Assembly: GCA_021789565.1 (NCBI GenBank)
Contig: JAJYJL010000265.1
Location: 1 to 8,487, forward strand
From: Acidobacteriota bacterium
GTDB lineage: Bacteria > Acidobacteriota > Terriglobia > UBA7540
Direction: 5' to 3'
DNA: 8,487 nt
Shown: positions 1-6,295 of the stretch, piece by piece
Numbering within the stretch: the first letter of the stretch is position 1
Layout of the letters: the number at the start of each line of letters is the position of its first letter
Position numbers and translations under genes: made by a program
The notes under the pieces: model-generated
Database searches by the model: none
What the model was told of the DNA's origin: nothing
The model's input: only the letters and a program-made list of their open reading frames with translations

Positions 1-2
1 CG

Positions 3-1112
3 CTGGATCCCGCCTGCTGGACAGCCGGCCGCTGCCCGCATGTTACCGACATCATAGACGCCACCACGATTGAGGATCTGGTGCAGGCTCAAAAGGAGCA
101 TCCGGAGAAGAAATACATCTGGAACGAGTGGGGATCGTTCCACTGCGAGCGCGGACGCGAAGGCCCGGCGCTGGTTCGCAAGGACCGCAGCGTGGTTTTT
201 GCCGACAGCGAGGCCGCGATGGCTTGCGAAGGTTATCTGATGCAATGGAATGCTCTGCCGTGGCTGGGTACGGCCAAGTGGTGCATGTTTGACACGGGCG
301 AGGTGAACGGCACAGCCACGCGCACGCTTTGGGAAAGGCGCGACGGCGCCATAACGCTCCGCTGGCCTTTCAATGATTACTTTGGCGTTGCGGACATGTG
401 GCGGCTGCCAAAAGAAGCGTATTACATGTTTCAGGCAGAGTGGACGGAGAAGCCCATGGTCCACATCGTCGGCCACTGGACCTGGCCGGAGGATGCAGGC
501 CGCTCACGCGCCGTCAGAATTTACAGCAATTGCGACACGGTGGAACTTTTTCTGAACGGGCAAAGCCTTGGCGAGCGAAAACCTGCCGCGCAGGAGCGGG
601 TCTGGCAGGACTTCCAGGCGCTGGTGGAAAAATACCGCGAGACCGGCGAATTGGGCGGACAGTTCACCCAGGAGATGCTGCCCGGAGCGCACCTGAAGCA
701 CCCGCCGTTTGTCTGGGACGATGTTGCATACAAGCCGGGAAAACTGCTGGCCGTTGGGAAGAAAGGAAACACGACCGTCCGCCACCAGATCAGCACTGCC
801 GGCCCGGCAAAGGGAATTGTGCTGAAGCCGGATAAAGGCACGCTGGCCGCCGACGGCGCCGACGTAGTCTTTATTGAAGCGGACGTGGTTGATTCCGCCG
901 GGACGGTTGTTCCAACGGCGCAGAACTGGATCACGTTTTCCGCAACAGGTCCGGGACGGCTGCTGGGCGGCGCGACGGAAATTGACGCCATTACGGGAAT
1001 CGCCGCCATTAACCTCCAGAACACGGGAGCGGAGAGCGAGATTGTCGTCAAAGCCACTTCACCCGGACTGGTTTCGGCAACCCTGAGGGTGCCGGCAAGA
1101 AAGCAAGCGTAA
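3..1112 (+). CDS. Glycoside hydrolase family 2 (beta-galactosidase-like), C-terminal part, 5' truncated
   Basis: The frame is open from base 3 through the window edge, so the gene begins outside and the GTG at 81 is not its start. The protein would hydrolyse terminal beta-glycosidic bonds of plant or microbial glycans. Seen: IWNEWGS, whose Glu (codon 126-128) sits where GH2 enzymes have the catalytic nucleophile; an AKWCMFD segment resembling the TIM-barrel strand after it; then a DUF4982-like beta domain with VELFLNGQSLGE and YKPGKLLAVG; and an Ig-like C-terminal domain starting near GIVLKPDKGTLAADG. The acid/base Glu and N-terminal domains are outside the window. About 35 charged residues (around QERVWQDFQALVEKY) are inserted between the FLNGQSLGE strand and the PPFVWDDVAYKPG strand, which are normally close together. 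The gene is GC-rich, unlike the genes right of the tRNA, and is taken as host chromosome. Substrate is not decided by the sequence. Confidence 0.85.
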   Translation: MDPACWTAGRCPHVTDIIDATTIEDLVQAQKEHPEKKYIWNEWGSFHCERGREGPALVRKDRSVVFADSEAAMACEGYLMQWNALPWLGTAKWCMFDTGEVNGTATRTLWERRDGAITLRWPFNDYFGVADMWRLPKEAYYMFQAEWTEKPMVHIVGHWTWPEDAGRSRAVRIYSNCDTVELFLNGQSLGERKPAAQERVWQDFQALVEKYRETGELGGQFTQEMLPGAHLKHPPFVWDDVAYKPGKLLAVGKKGNTTVRHQISTAGPAKGIVLKPDKGTLAADGADVVFIEADVVDSAGTVVPTAQNWITFSATGPGRLLGGATEIDAITGIAAINLQNTGAESEIVVKATSPGLVSATLRVPARKQA

Positions 1113-1235
1113 TCGCGGGGCGACCTGCGGTCGTAGCGTCCAGTTTTGAAGAAACTGCGGTGATGCGAGGCGATGCGCCGATGCGAACCTGCCGCTTCCC
1201 ATGCGAGCCTGGCACTCGCCATTGCGGGGCTTTTG

Positions 1236-1265
1236 TTGCCAGGAAAGGCTCTAAACTGGTAGAGT
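1236..1265 (+). promoter_or_regulatory. Possible promoter of the tRNA-Arg gene
   Basis: TTGCCA at 1236-1241 and TAGAGT at 1260-1265 are separated by 18 bases and end nine bases before the tRNA. Both boxes deviate from the sigma70 consensus, so this is a plausible rather than firm call. The -35 box overlaps the right arm of an inverted repeat (CCTGGCA 1208-1214, TGCCAGG 1237-1243) with a 22-base loop. Confidence 0.35.
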
Positions 1266-1274
1266 TGAGTTCTC

Positions 1275-1351
1275 GCGCCTGTAGCTCAGTTGGATAGAGC
1301 GGCAGACTTCGAATCTGTAGGCCGGGGGTTCGAGTCCCTCCAGGCGCGCCA
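1275..1351 (+). tRNA. tRNA-Arg, anticodon TCG
   Basis: A complete cloverleaf is visible. The acceptor arms GCGCCTG (1275-1281) and CAGGCGC (1341-1347) pair fully, followed by discriminator G1348 and an encoded CCA (1349-1351). The D arm contains GCTCAGTTGGATAGAGC. The anticodon stem GCAGA/TCTGT (one G-T pair) encloses the loop CTTCGAA, giving anticodon TCG, which reads arginine CGA codons. The T arm contains GGTTCGAGTCC. The gene is intact, as expected when an element inserts in a tRNA 3' end and its attP restores the sequence. The integrase stop codon lies one base downstream on the opposite strand. Confidence 0.95.
1321..1351 (+). other. Putative attachment site (attL) in the tRNA 3' half
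   Basis: Tyrosine recombinases encoded next to a tRNA gene usually cross over within the tRNA anticodon or T-arm to 3'-end segment. The integrase gene ends immediately after this tRNA, so the T-arm and acceptor strand are the likely attL core. The exact core cannot be fixed because no second copy was found in the window by eye. Confidence 0.45.
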
Positions 1352-1352
1352 T

Positions 1353-2504
1353 CTACTTACTTGATTTCGCAAGGGTTGGGATATCACCTTCAGCTTTCTT
1401 AGCTTCGGGCAATTTCCGCTGGTAACCCGCCTCGGTACATACTTTCTGAGTGTCAGTTACTTTTGCGAATGCCGATTCGATAGCCTCAGCCTGCGGATGG
1501 CAGTACCGCTGAGTGATAGTAATAGAGCTATGGCCCGCAATCCGGGCCAGCGTGAAAGCATCGCAACCGGACTCTGCCAGCCACGTCAAGGCCGTGTGCC
1601 TCATGCAATAAGGTTCAAAGGGCTTTACTTCAGGAATGGACGGCTCAATCTCATGCGCCTTTGAAAGCCGGGCCAACGCTCCGGCGTGGTATTTCTTGGC
1701 GCTCGATTCTTCCAAATGGCCCGATGCTGAACCGGAAGGGAATACCCATCCATTCTCAGGCTTTCCCTGCAACTCACGGAGTGCCTTGACGGCCTCATAA
1801 ACGGCGGGAATCATTGGAAGCATTCGCCGGGCCGCTTTGGTCTTTCCTTCGGTGATCTGTATCAGTCCGCCGTGGCCGTTCAATACAACATGCTCCCATC
1901 TGAGCTTGTAGGCTTCACCGGGTCTAATTGCAGTACCGAATAAGACGGTTGCACAGTCACGCCACGGTTGGGAACACATAGCAAGGTAGTCCGCTGCCTC
2001 TTCACGGGTCAAGACTCGCTCACGTTGACGCTCACCCTTCGCTAAGGTAATCTTGGGCATCCGTTCGAGCTTTCCCCATTCATAGGCAAGATGCAAGGCG
2101 CGTCGCAGTGTGCGAAGACCACAGTTGATGCTTGAAGCTGACAGATGAGAATACTTGGCTGCGAACTGGGCCGCTCGCTGGTCTGTGATCTCATCCAATC
2201 GCAAGCCTGCCAAGTCTGAAGCCAGTAGCCTCTTTGCTCCATCGTGGTAGTACGTAGCAGTGCTTTCCTTTGCTGCCGTGCTATCGATGTAGGGCAGGAA
2301 GTCGTCTTTCAGGAACTCTTCTAGCGCGGGTGCGGCTTTCCTTTCCAATATGCCGAAATTTCCCTTCGCCAGTTCCGAGCGTATGGTAGAGGCAATGTCC
2401 TTTGCGTCATTCCTGTTCGTGGCACGTGTGCGCTTCTGAATCAGCTTGCCATTAAAGCGGAATCGGACCACATAGTACTTACGTCCTTTTGGTTTATAGA
2501 TCAT
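1353..2504 (-). CDS. Tyrosine recombinase / site-specific integrase
   Basis: This 383-residue integrase would catalyse insertion and excision of the element at the tRNA-Arg gene. Seen in order: a short N-terminal beta-rich segment (1-25, KPKGRKYYVVRFRFNGK) of the arm-binding or AP2-like type; a core-binding SAM-like domain (about 60-155); and the catalytic domain (about 165-345). Catalytic residues: Arg194 in TAIRPGE, beta-hairpin Lys221 or Lys223 in ITEGKTKAARR, Arg302 in YCMRHTALTWL, His325 in GHSSITITQ and nucleophile Tyr334 in QRYCHP. The usual His of the HxxR box is Tyr299 here. All other key residues are present, so it looks active. The tail after 345 is long and charged. It overlaps the upstream MerR-like gene by 11 bases; an AAGGGGG ribosome-binding site precedes ATG 2504. 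It is transcribed toward the tRNA and ends one base from it. Confidence 0.93.
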   Translation of the reverse strand: MIYKPKGRKYYVVRFRFNGKLIQKRTRATNRNDAKDIASTIRSELAKGNFGILERKAAPALEEFLKDDFLPYIDSTAAKESTATYYHDGAKRLLASDLAGLRLDEITDQRAAQFAAKYSHLSASSINCGLRTLRRALHLAYEWGKLERMPKITLAKGERQRERVLTREEAADYLAMCSQPWRDCATVLFGTAIRPGEAYKLRWEHVVLNGHGGLIQITEGKTKAARRMLPMIPAVYEAVKALRELQGKPENGWVFPSGSASGHLEESSAKKYHAGALARLSKAHEIEPSIPEVKPFEPYCMRHTALTWLAESGCDAFTLARIAGHSSITITQRYCHPQAEAIESAFAKVTDTQKVCTEAGYQRKLPEAKKAEGDIPTLAKSSK

Positions 2505-3048
2505 GATGTGCCCCCTTCTTTGCTTTTCTAGCCTCGCCTTGTCTAGCCGCTTGCTCTGCCTTTTCGAGTGTTCCTAATCTTCGCTTGATGTCAGCAAACA
2601 TCGACCCAATCGGAATTAGAATCAAGTCATCTTTTTGACCCCGCTTTCGGTTGGCTTCTTCAATTCCGTTAACCCGATAGACCTTCTGCTGGCGTTTCTC
2701 GCTGAGCAATGCGCCAGTTTTCGGACTGCGGACTATGGCTAAGAAGTATTCCAATCTCTTAGAGCCTAATCTGGAACTCAACCGGCTCCCCAATTGCTTG
2801 ATTACCTTTCCAATAACTTTTGAGCGGAGACCAGTCTCTTGGAGTCGCAGGGCTAAGGCAAACCGGAGAACGTCTTCAAGGTCGTAGAGCCGCCGGGTCC
2901 CACTGCCTGACGGAAGGCGGACTGAGGGGCTTATTCCGTAGTCTCTGGTCATAGTGAATTTGATAACGCGCCACTTATCACTTGTGTCGAGGCCGAGTAG
3001 GTTTGCCACCTGCTCCGTTGAGAAAACGGCAATTTTACGTCTAAACAT
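2494..3048 (-). CDS. MerR-like helix-turn-helix protein (candidate excisionase or regulator)
   Basis: This 184-residue protein begins with a MerR-type winged helix: FSTEQVANLLGL (9-20) is the first HTH helix pair, DKWRVIKFTMTRDYGISP (24-41) follows, and SGSGTRRLYDLEDVLRFALALRL (47-69) is the typical wing plus third helix, with TRRLYDLEDV close to the usual RRYY-x2-DV pattern. The C-terminal part (about 85-184) is basic and, from 152, charged and probably coiled, and matches no effector-binding domain I know. ATG 3048 is preceded by GAGGG at a good distance. Its last 11 bases overlap the integrase start, so both are probably made from one message. In tRNA-integrated islands a small MerR/AlpA-like protein beside int often acts as excisionase or activator. 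That role is inferred here from position only. Confidence 0.75.
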   Translation of the reverse strand: MFRRKIAVFSTEQVANLLGLDTSDKWRVIKFTMTRDYGISPSVRLPSGSGTRRLYDLEDVLRFALALRLQETGLRSKVIGKVIKQLGSRLSSRLGSKRLEYFLAIVRSPKTGALLSEKRQQKVYRVNGIEEANRKRGQKDDLILIPIGSMFADIKRRLGTLEKAEQAARQGEARKAKKGAHHDL

Positions 3049-3269
3049 GTAACCCTCATCTCTTAAAATACGTCTGGTAGTTTAACACATCTTAAGTATC
3101 CTGAAGTGAAAATATTTTGTCACAAAAGCCGGGTGCGTGGCGTCTAATAAATAGGAGAGGTGCAGAAAAGGCCTCCCGCCCGAGTGGGCAATCCCTATGC
3201 GGACCTAACACCCTGTCAAGCGTGCCGCTATCAGATGTGAAACTAAATGGCCTTGAGAAAGGAATTCCA
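3049..3269. promoter_or_regulatory. Divergent intergenic control region between int and replication modules
   Basis: These 221 bases lie between the leftward MerR-like/integrase pair and the rightward module, so promoters for both must be in or near here. The left third is AT-rich and contains a TTAA-CACATC-TTAA stretch (3082-3095) and two similar words, CATCTCTTAAAAT (3057-3069) and CATCTTAAGTAT (3088-3099), that could be operator sites. The right two thirds are more GC-rich. AGGAGAGG at 3153-3160 looks like a strong ribosome-binding site but no ATG follows at a usable distance. No convincing -35/-10 pair could be fixed. Confidence 0.4.
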
Positions 3270-3461
3270 ATGCCAAATAACGACGAACCTCTTGAGGAAA
3301 CAATCGACCTCCTCAAAAGGTTAGAAGTAGATCGCTTTTATGGAAGCATAACCATAAAGTTCGAAGCAGGAAATGTGACTGTTCTCAAGAAGGAAGAGTC
3401 AATCAAGCCTGCGAATCCCAACTATCGAAACAATCGAGGTAACTATGGAAAAGCAAACTAA
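3270..3461 (+). CDS. Small DUF2292-like protein
   Basis: The protein has 63 residues from ATG 3270, which has the site GAGAAAGGA seven bases upstream. An in-frame TTG at 3117 would add 51 residues of low-complexity, unconvincing sequence without a ribosome-binding site. The core, LLKRLEVDRFYGSITIKFEA (14-33) followed by GNVTVLKKEESIKP, resembles the short DUF2292 (YezG-like) pattern of a helix, then FGSxTIxxxxGxVxxxxxxExI. The C-terminus (48-63) is rich in Asn, Arg and Gly and probably disordered. No biochemical function is known to me for this family; it is frequent in small phage and island genes. It overlaps the next gene by 17 bases and supplies that gene's ribosome-binding site, so the two are coupled. 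Confidence 0.65.
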   Translation: MPNNDEPLEETIDLLKRLEVDRFYGSITIKFEAGNVTVLKKEESIKPANPNYRNNRGNYGKAN

Positions 3462-4779
3462 TAAGTCTGAATTCGCACTTCCTAACCCCGCAACACAACA
3501 ACTCTTAGAAGCCCAAATGACCGCTAGGGCTGTTGCGTCCTGCTCTTATCCTTCAGTCAGAGATGTCTTAAGCAAATCCGACTTTATTTCCATATATCGC
3601 CAGTATGCGGATGTCTATGAGCTTCCATCACAAACTCACCGTTGGATTGCCCTCAGCCTTCTGGCAGCAACCCTGAATGGGAAAGTCACCATCAGGCATG
3701 GAGATTTAACCTTGCCTCTTGATCTCTGGCTGTTGCTGTTATCCCCAAGCGGATCAGGCCGGGATACGTCCGTAGCCCCGGCAAGGAATCTTCTGAAGTT
3801 GGCAGGCTTAGATATTCTCCGAGAGGAAGATTTCGGCAGTCGGGAAGCCGCTTATCAACAAATCGCCCAGAAACCTTGCGGATTATATTTGTGGCCGGAA
3901 TTCAGCGTCATCATGAAGAAACTCAGTGATGGACGGTTCAGCGGTCTTCGAGAATGGTTCACAGGCCGCTATGACTCGCTGGCAATTCCAGAAGCCATAA
4001 AATATCGCAAGCATCAGGGCAAGGAAGATTCTGATACTCCTCCAATTGAATTCTTCGCGGCTCCAAGGCTCAATATTCTGGCTACCAGTGCGCGAGACTG
4101 GTTTACCAGCAACTTGGAAGTTGACGATACCATAGTAGGATTTATTCCTCGATGGACAATCGTTAATCTGCCTGAGAGTGGGCGAATCATCCCAAAACCC
4201 CAGAGACGGAACCCCAAGTATGAGCCGTTTCTTGTGGAGTTTCTTCGGCGAGCTTCGGGGCTATCGGGGCAAGCGGATTTTTCTCAAGTCGAGGAACAGT
4301 ACGAAGAGTGGTACCGCCGAACCAAGCCTCAAATGAAGGGGCCGATTGAAGAACCCTTCTTCAACCGTCTGAGAATGCAAGTTCTGAAGTTCGCGGTTCT
4401 TGCTGAAGTTTCCAAGAGCCTTTCAATTCAGGTTTCTCCTTTGGCGATGGAAAGGGCATTGGAACTAGCGGGCCTTCTCGAAAGAAATCTGAAAGAACTC
4501 TTTGAAAGGGGACTCAGTAAAACAGCAGGTGAAATCAGCCGTATCGAAGACTTCATCAAAGCGGCCGGAGCCGAAGGACGTTCTAAAAGCGAAGTTACCC
4601 GGAAGTTTCAATACATGGAAGGAAACGATCTGAAGCAACGCTTTGGAACCTTGATAGAAAGTGAAGCGGTAGTGATGTTCTGGCGCACTGGCAAAGGCCG
4701 TCCACGAGCAATACTAGTTCACCAAGATTTTTCCGAGATACACAAGCAACAGTTTCCGGAAGACAAAGAGGGGGCCTGA
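3445..4779 (+). CDS. DUF3987-like P-loop ATPase-related protein (helicase/primase-like), degenerate Walker A
   Basis: The protein has 444 residues. The N-terminal third reads FISIYRQYADVYELPSQTHRWIALSLLAATLNGKV (47-81), typical of the lead-in to DUF3987-type replication ATPases. LWLLLLSPSGSGRDTS (94-109) is in the Walker A place, but the P-loop Lys is Arg106. GLYLWPEF (146-153) is in the Walker B place, with Glu152 and no Asp. LNILATSARDWF (209-220) fits sensor 1, and VGFIPRW (231-237) fits the Arg-finger segment. Residues about 363-427 look like a C-terminal winged helix. DUF3987 proteins in phages and islands are thought to serve replication, so I infer a replication-initiator or helicase-like role; the missing Lys may mean weak or no ATP hydrolysis. 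GAGG ahead of ATG 3445 supports the start. The gene is directly upstream of the iteron-like block, as rep genes often are. Confidence 0.7.
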   Translation: MEKQTNKSEFALPNPATQQLLEAQMTARAVASCSYPSVRDVLSKSDFISIYRQYADVYELPSQTHRWIALSLLAATLNGKVTIRHGDLTLPLDLWLLLLSPSGSGRDTSVAPARNLLKLAGLDILREEDFGSREAAYQQIAQKPCGLYLWPEFSVIMKKLSDGRFSGLREWFTGRYDSLAIPEAIKYRKHQGKEDSDTPPIEFFAAPRLNILATSARDWFTSNLEVDDTIVGFIPRWTIVNLPESGRIIPKPQRRNPKYEPFLVEFLRRASGLSGQADFSQVEEQYEEWYRRTKPQMKGPIEEPFFNRLRMQVLKFAVLAEVSKSLSIQVSPLAMERALELAGLLERNLKELFERGLSKTAGEISRIEDFIKAAGAEGRSKSEVTRKFQYMEGNDLKQRFGTLIESEAVVMFWRTGKGRPRAILVHQDFSEIHKQQFPEDKEGA

Positions 4780-4782
4780 CCC

Positions 4783-5028
4783 CTTCCTTCAACTTCTTTC
4801 AGGCTTCTTTCATGCTGTCTCTTGAAGGAAGTCTCGATGACAAATCATTGAAATGATTATGTTTATTATTTTTATATTACCTTATTTCATTCTTTCATGC
4901 CCACTCTGTGTTTTCGAATAAACGTACCTGTTTGAGAGAAACAGACGCCTTGAAAGAAGTGACTGAAGAAAGAAGGTTAAGTTGTTTGGAATGAGGAAGA
5001 TCATATTTCATCTGCATTTTGAAGGAAG
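4783..5028. repeat. Iteron-like cluster of TGAARGAAG (candidate replication origin or operator array)
   Basis: Six exact copies of the 9-mer TGAARGAAG are seen: minus strand at 4783-4791, 4793-4801 and 4804-4812 (start spacing 10 and 11 bases, one helical turn), plus strand at 4823-4831, 4951-4959 and 5020-5028. One-mismatch copies lie at 4889-4897 (minus) and 4964-4972 (plus). The left group points away from the AT-rich centre on the minus strand and the right group is on the plus strand, giving an overall inverted layout. Iterons flanking an AT-rich tract beside a replication gene are characteristic of plasmid, phage and PICI origins. The last copy also forms the ribosome-binding site of the 5039 gene, so the protein bound here could repress that gene. 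Confidence 0.6.
4844..4891. other. Dyad and AT-rich tract inside the iteron block (possible DNA unwinding element)
   Basis: ATCATT-GA-AATGAT (4844-4857) is a perfect dyad with six-base arms. It is followed by a tract to 4891 in which nearly every base is A or T. AT-rich DNA beside iterons is the usual melting site of an origin. The same stretch contains TTGAAA (4848-4853) and TATATT (4873-4878), which could instead be a promoter for the 5039 gene, though the 19-base spacing is long. Confidence 0.5.
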
Positions 5029-5038
5029 GTAAACCAAC

Positions 5039-5425
5039 ATGTACGAAGCAACACCCGAAGAAATCGAAGCTGTGGAAGCTTTGAGGAAGCAGGGCCATGA
5101 AACGATAACCACCGATATGGTGGAAGATTGGATTGCCGCCAAGTGCCAGGCCGAAGCAGTGCCTCACGCGGAAGCTCCCTGGACCAGTTATCGCCCTCCG
5201 AGCTTAGCCACCGAAGACGGACAGCCCCGTAGACGGCGTAAGCGAGGGCGTCCTGCGAAGAATGACTACTGGATTCTCTTGGCGGCTCAGTACGTCGCGG
5301 AAGGCTTAACCTTGCGGAAAGCTCTAATGAGGCTTGGAATGAATCTCAGGCTAGCCGAGCGTAAGAATATCTATCGCCTGAAACGGTTCCGAGAGGCTCT
5401 GCGAAAAGGGCTGGAAATGGAATAA
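5039..5425 (+). CDS. Hypothetical DNA-binding protein with AT-hook-like motif
   Basis: The 128-residue protein matches no family I recognise. The acidic N-terminus (1-45) contains TPEEIEAVEALRKQGHETI, probably helical. A basic run RRRRKRGRPAK (64-74) has the GRP core flanked by Arg/Lys that defines AT-hooks, which insert into the minor groove of AT-rich DNA. After it, YWILLAAQYVAEGLTLRKAL (77-96) and the following MRLGMNLRLAERKNIYRLKR look like a helix-turn-helix. ATG 5039 has GAAGGAAGG about nine bases upstream, which is also the last iteron copy. Its place directly after the iteron and AT-rich block makes an origin- or operator-binding role attractive, but this is inference from position and motif. 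Confidence 0.6.
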   Translation: MYEATPEEIEAVEALRKQGHETITTDMVEDWIAAKCQAEAVPHAEAPWTSYRPPSLATEDGQPRRRRKRGRPAKNDYWILLAAQYVAEGLTLRKALMRLGMNLRLAERKNIYRLKRFREALRKGLEME

Positions 5426-5688
5426 AGAGGAATGCTTTTTGCATTTCAGGGACAAGGTTCTCAAATATTCGCAATCCAAAGAAGCCAAGTGACTTAGAGG
5501 CCAGAAAGAGCATTAGCTCGCAAAATGCCCATCATATCAAGTTTCTGTTTTGCAATTAGTTGGAAACAAAATTAAAGCCATGAGAAAAAATTAAATTCCG
5601 GCGGAAGGGAAAACCCTCTTTGCAAGGGCTTGGGGAGGGGGGCGAAATTCGGTGAACCAAATAAGCGGACCTTTTGGCCGGAGCGCCC
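5426..5688. other. Non-coding convergent intergenic region
   Basis: These 263 bases separate the rightward replication-like module from the leftward operon. No open frame longer than about 21 codons with a usable start is seen. AATGC-TTTTT-GCATT (5431-5445) is a short hairpin just after the 5039 gene without a following T run. The right part holds the leftward terminator candidate described separately and a G-rich stretch (5629-5643). Confidence 0.6.
5585..5628 (-). terminator. Weak tandem intrinsic terminator of the leftward operon
   Basis: Read on the minus strand, CCCTT-GCAAA-GAGGG (5628-5614) forms a five-pair hairpin followed by TTTT. Just beyond it TTCC-GCC-GGAA (5606-5596) is followed by TTTAATTTTTT (5595-5585). 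Each stem is short, but two stem-plus-T-run units about 60 bases after the last stop codon of the operon fit termination. Confidence 0.4.
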
Positions 5689-6207
5689 CTACTGATCCTG
5701 TGATGTCTCACCCTCCTGCCTTTCGGTCAGCGCCAGACTCAGCACATCTTTGCTGAGAAGGTCAGCTTTCCAGTACGAGGATTTCTGGTCTAGGGTGTAA
5801 AAGCGTCGCGCCACAAGATTGGCTATTTTCCGCCTCTTGCCACAGGTTAAATCGACAGCAACGAAATAGAAGTTTCCATTTATTGCGGTTGAAGAAAATC
5901 CCTTAGCAGCACAACCCGAGTCGTGTGTTTCCACATAAGTATTGGCGGCTTCACGAATTTTAGGAAGGTCCAATCCGCCAGCCCCATCCATAGATTGATC
6001 CACCCATTCGTTAGTCTTTGGGTTTTGCCTTTCGGTGTTCGGGATCGCCAACCCTGAAGTATCAGACTGATTGACTTTTGCCTGAGAGTTCGGTTGGGTT
6101 CCGCTTTTGCCCTCATGACGAAATATCAGCACCAGTATTAGGCCAACCATAAAAACAACCGAGATTATTGTTACTATTGCTTCCTGCCTGTTTCCTGAAA
6201 GCGGCAT
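5689..6207 (-). CDS. Hypothetical single-pass membrane protein with cysteine-containing extracytoplasmic domain
   Basis: From ATG 6207 the protein has 172 residues; AAAGGAG ten bases upstream decides this start. A GTG at 6351 would add 48 basic residues and overlap the 52-residue gene upstream, so it is less likely. Residues 9-31 (AIVTIISVVFMVGLILVLIF) form one strong transmembrane helix after a short N-terminus. A low-complexity linker rich in Gln, Asn, Ser and Thr follows (about 32-70), then a folded domain with two Cys (99 and 122) in HDSGCAAKGF and VDLTCGKRRK, which could form a disulfide outside the membrane. The tail after NLVARRFYTLD is acidic and polar. No family is recognised. It is the last gene of the leftward operon. 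Confidence 0.6.
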   Translation of the reverse strand: MPLSGNRQEAIVTIISVVFMVGLILVLIFRHEGKSGTQPNSQAKVNQSDTSGLAIPNTERQNPKTNEWVDQSMDGAGGLDLPKIREAANTYVETHDSGCAAKGFSSTAINGNFYFVAVDLTCGKRRKIANLVARRFYTLDQKSSYWKADLLSKDVLSLALTERQEGETSQDQ

Positions 6208-6295
6208 GGCAAACAGGCTCCTTTCCGCCTCATTTGGCCTCCTGACTCCGAAGATCACGCGCATTGACAGGCCGACCATTTGGCAAGTAGGTTCT

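Noticed and set aside
521..1222. Long minus-strand open frame antisense to the GH2 gene.
   Set aside because: High GC content makes such antisense frames common; the plus frame has clear GH2 motifs and the minus product has none.
3117..3269. Longer form of the DUF2292-like protein from TTG 3117.
   Set aside because: The extra residues look like translated non-coding DNA, TTG has no ribosome-binding site, and ATG 3270 has a good one.
4895..5167. Minus-strand open frame across the iteron block.
   Set aside because: It is antisense to the start of the 5039 gene, has no ribosome-binding site of note and no recognisable motif.
5431..5445. Hairpin AATGC-TTTTT-GCATT as terminator of the replication-like module.
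   Set aside because: The stem has only five pairs, three of them A-T, and no T run follows.
5432..5497. 21-codon frame just after the 5039 gene.
   Set aside because: The GAGG is only one base from the ATG and the product is too short and featureless.
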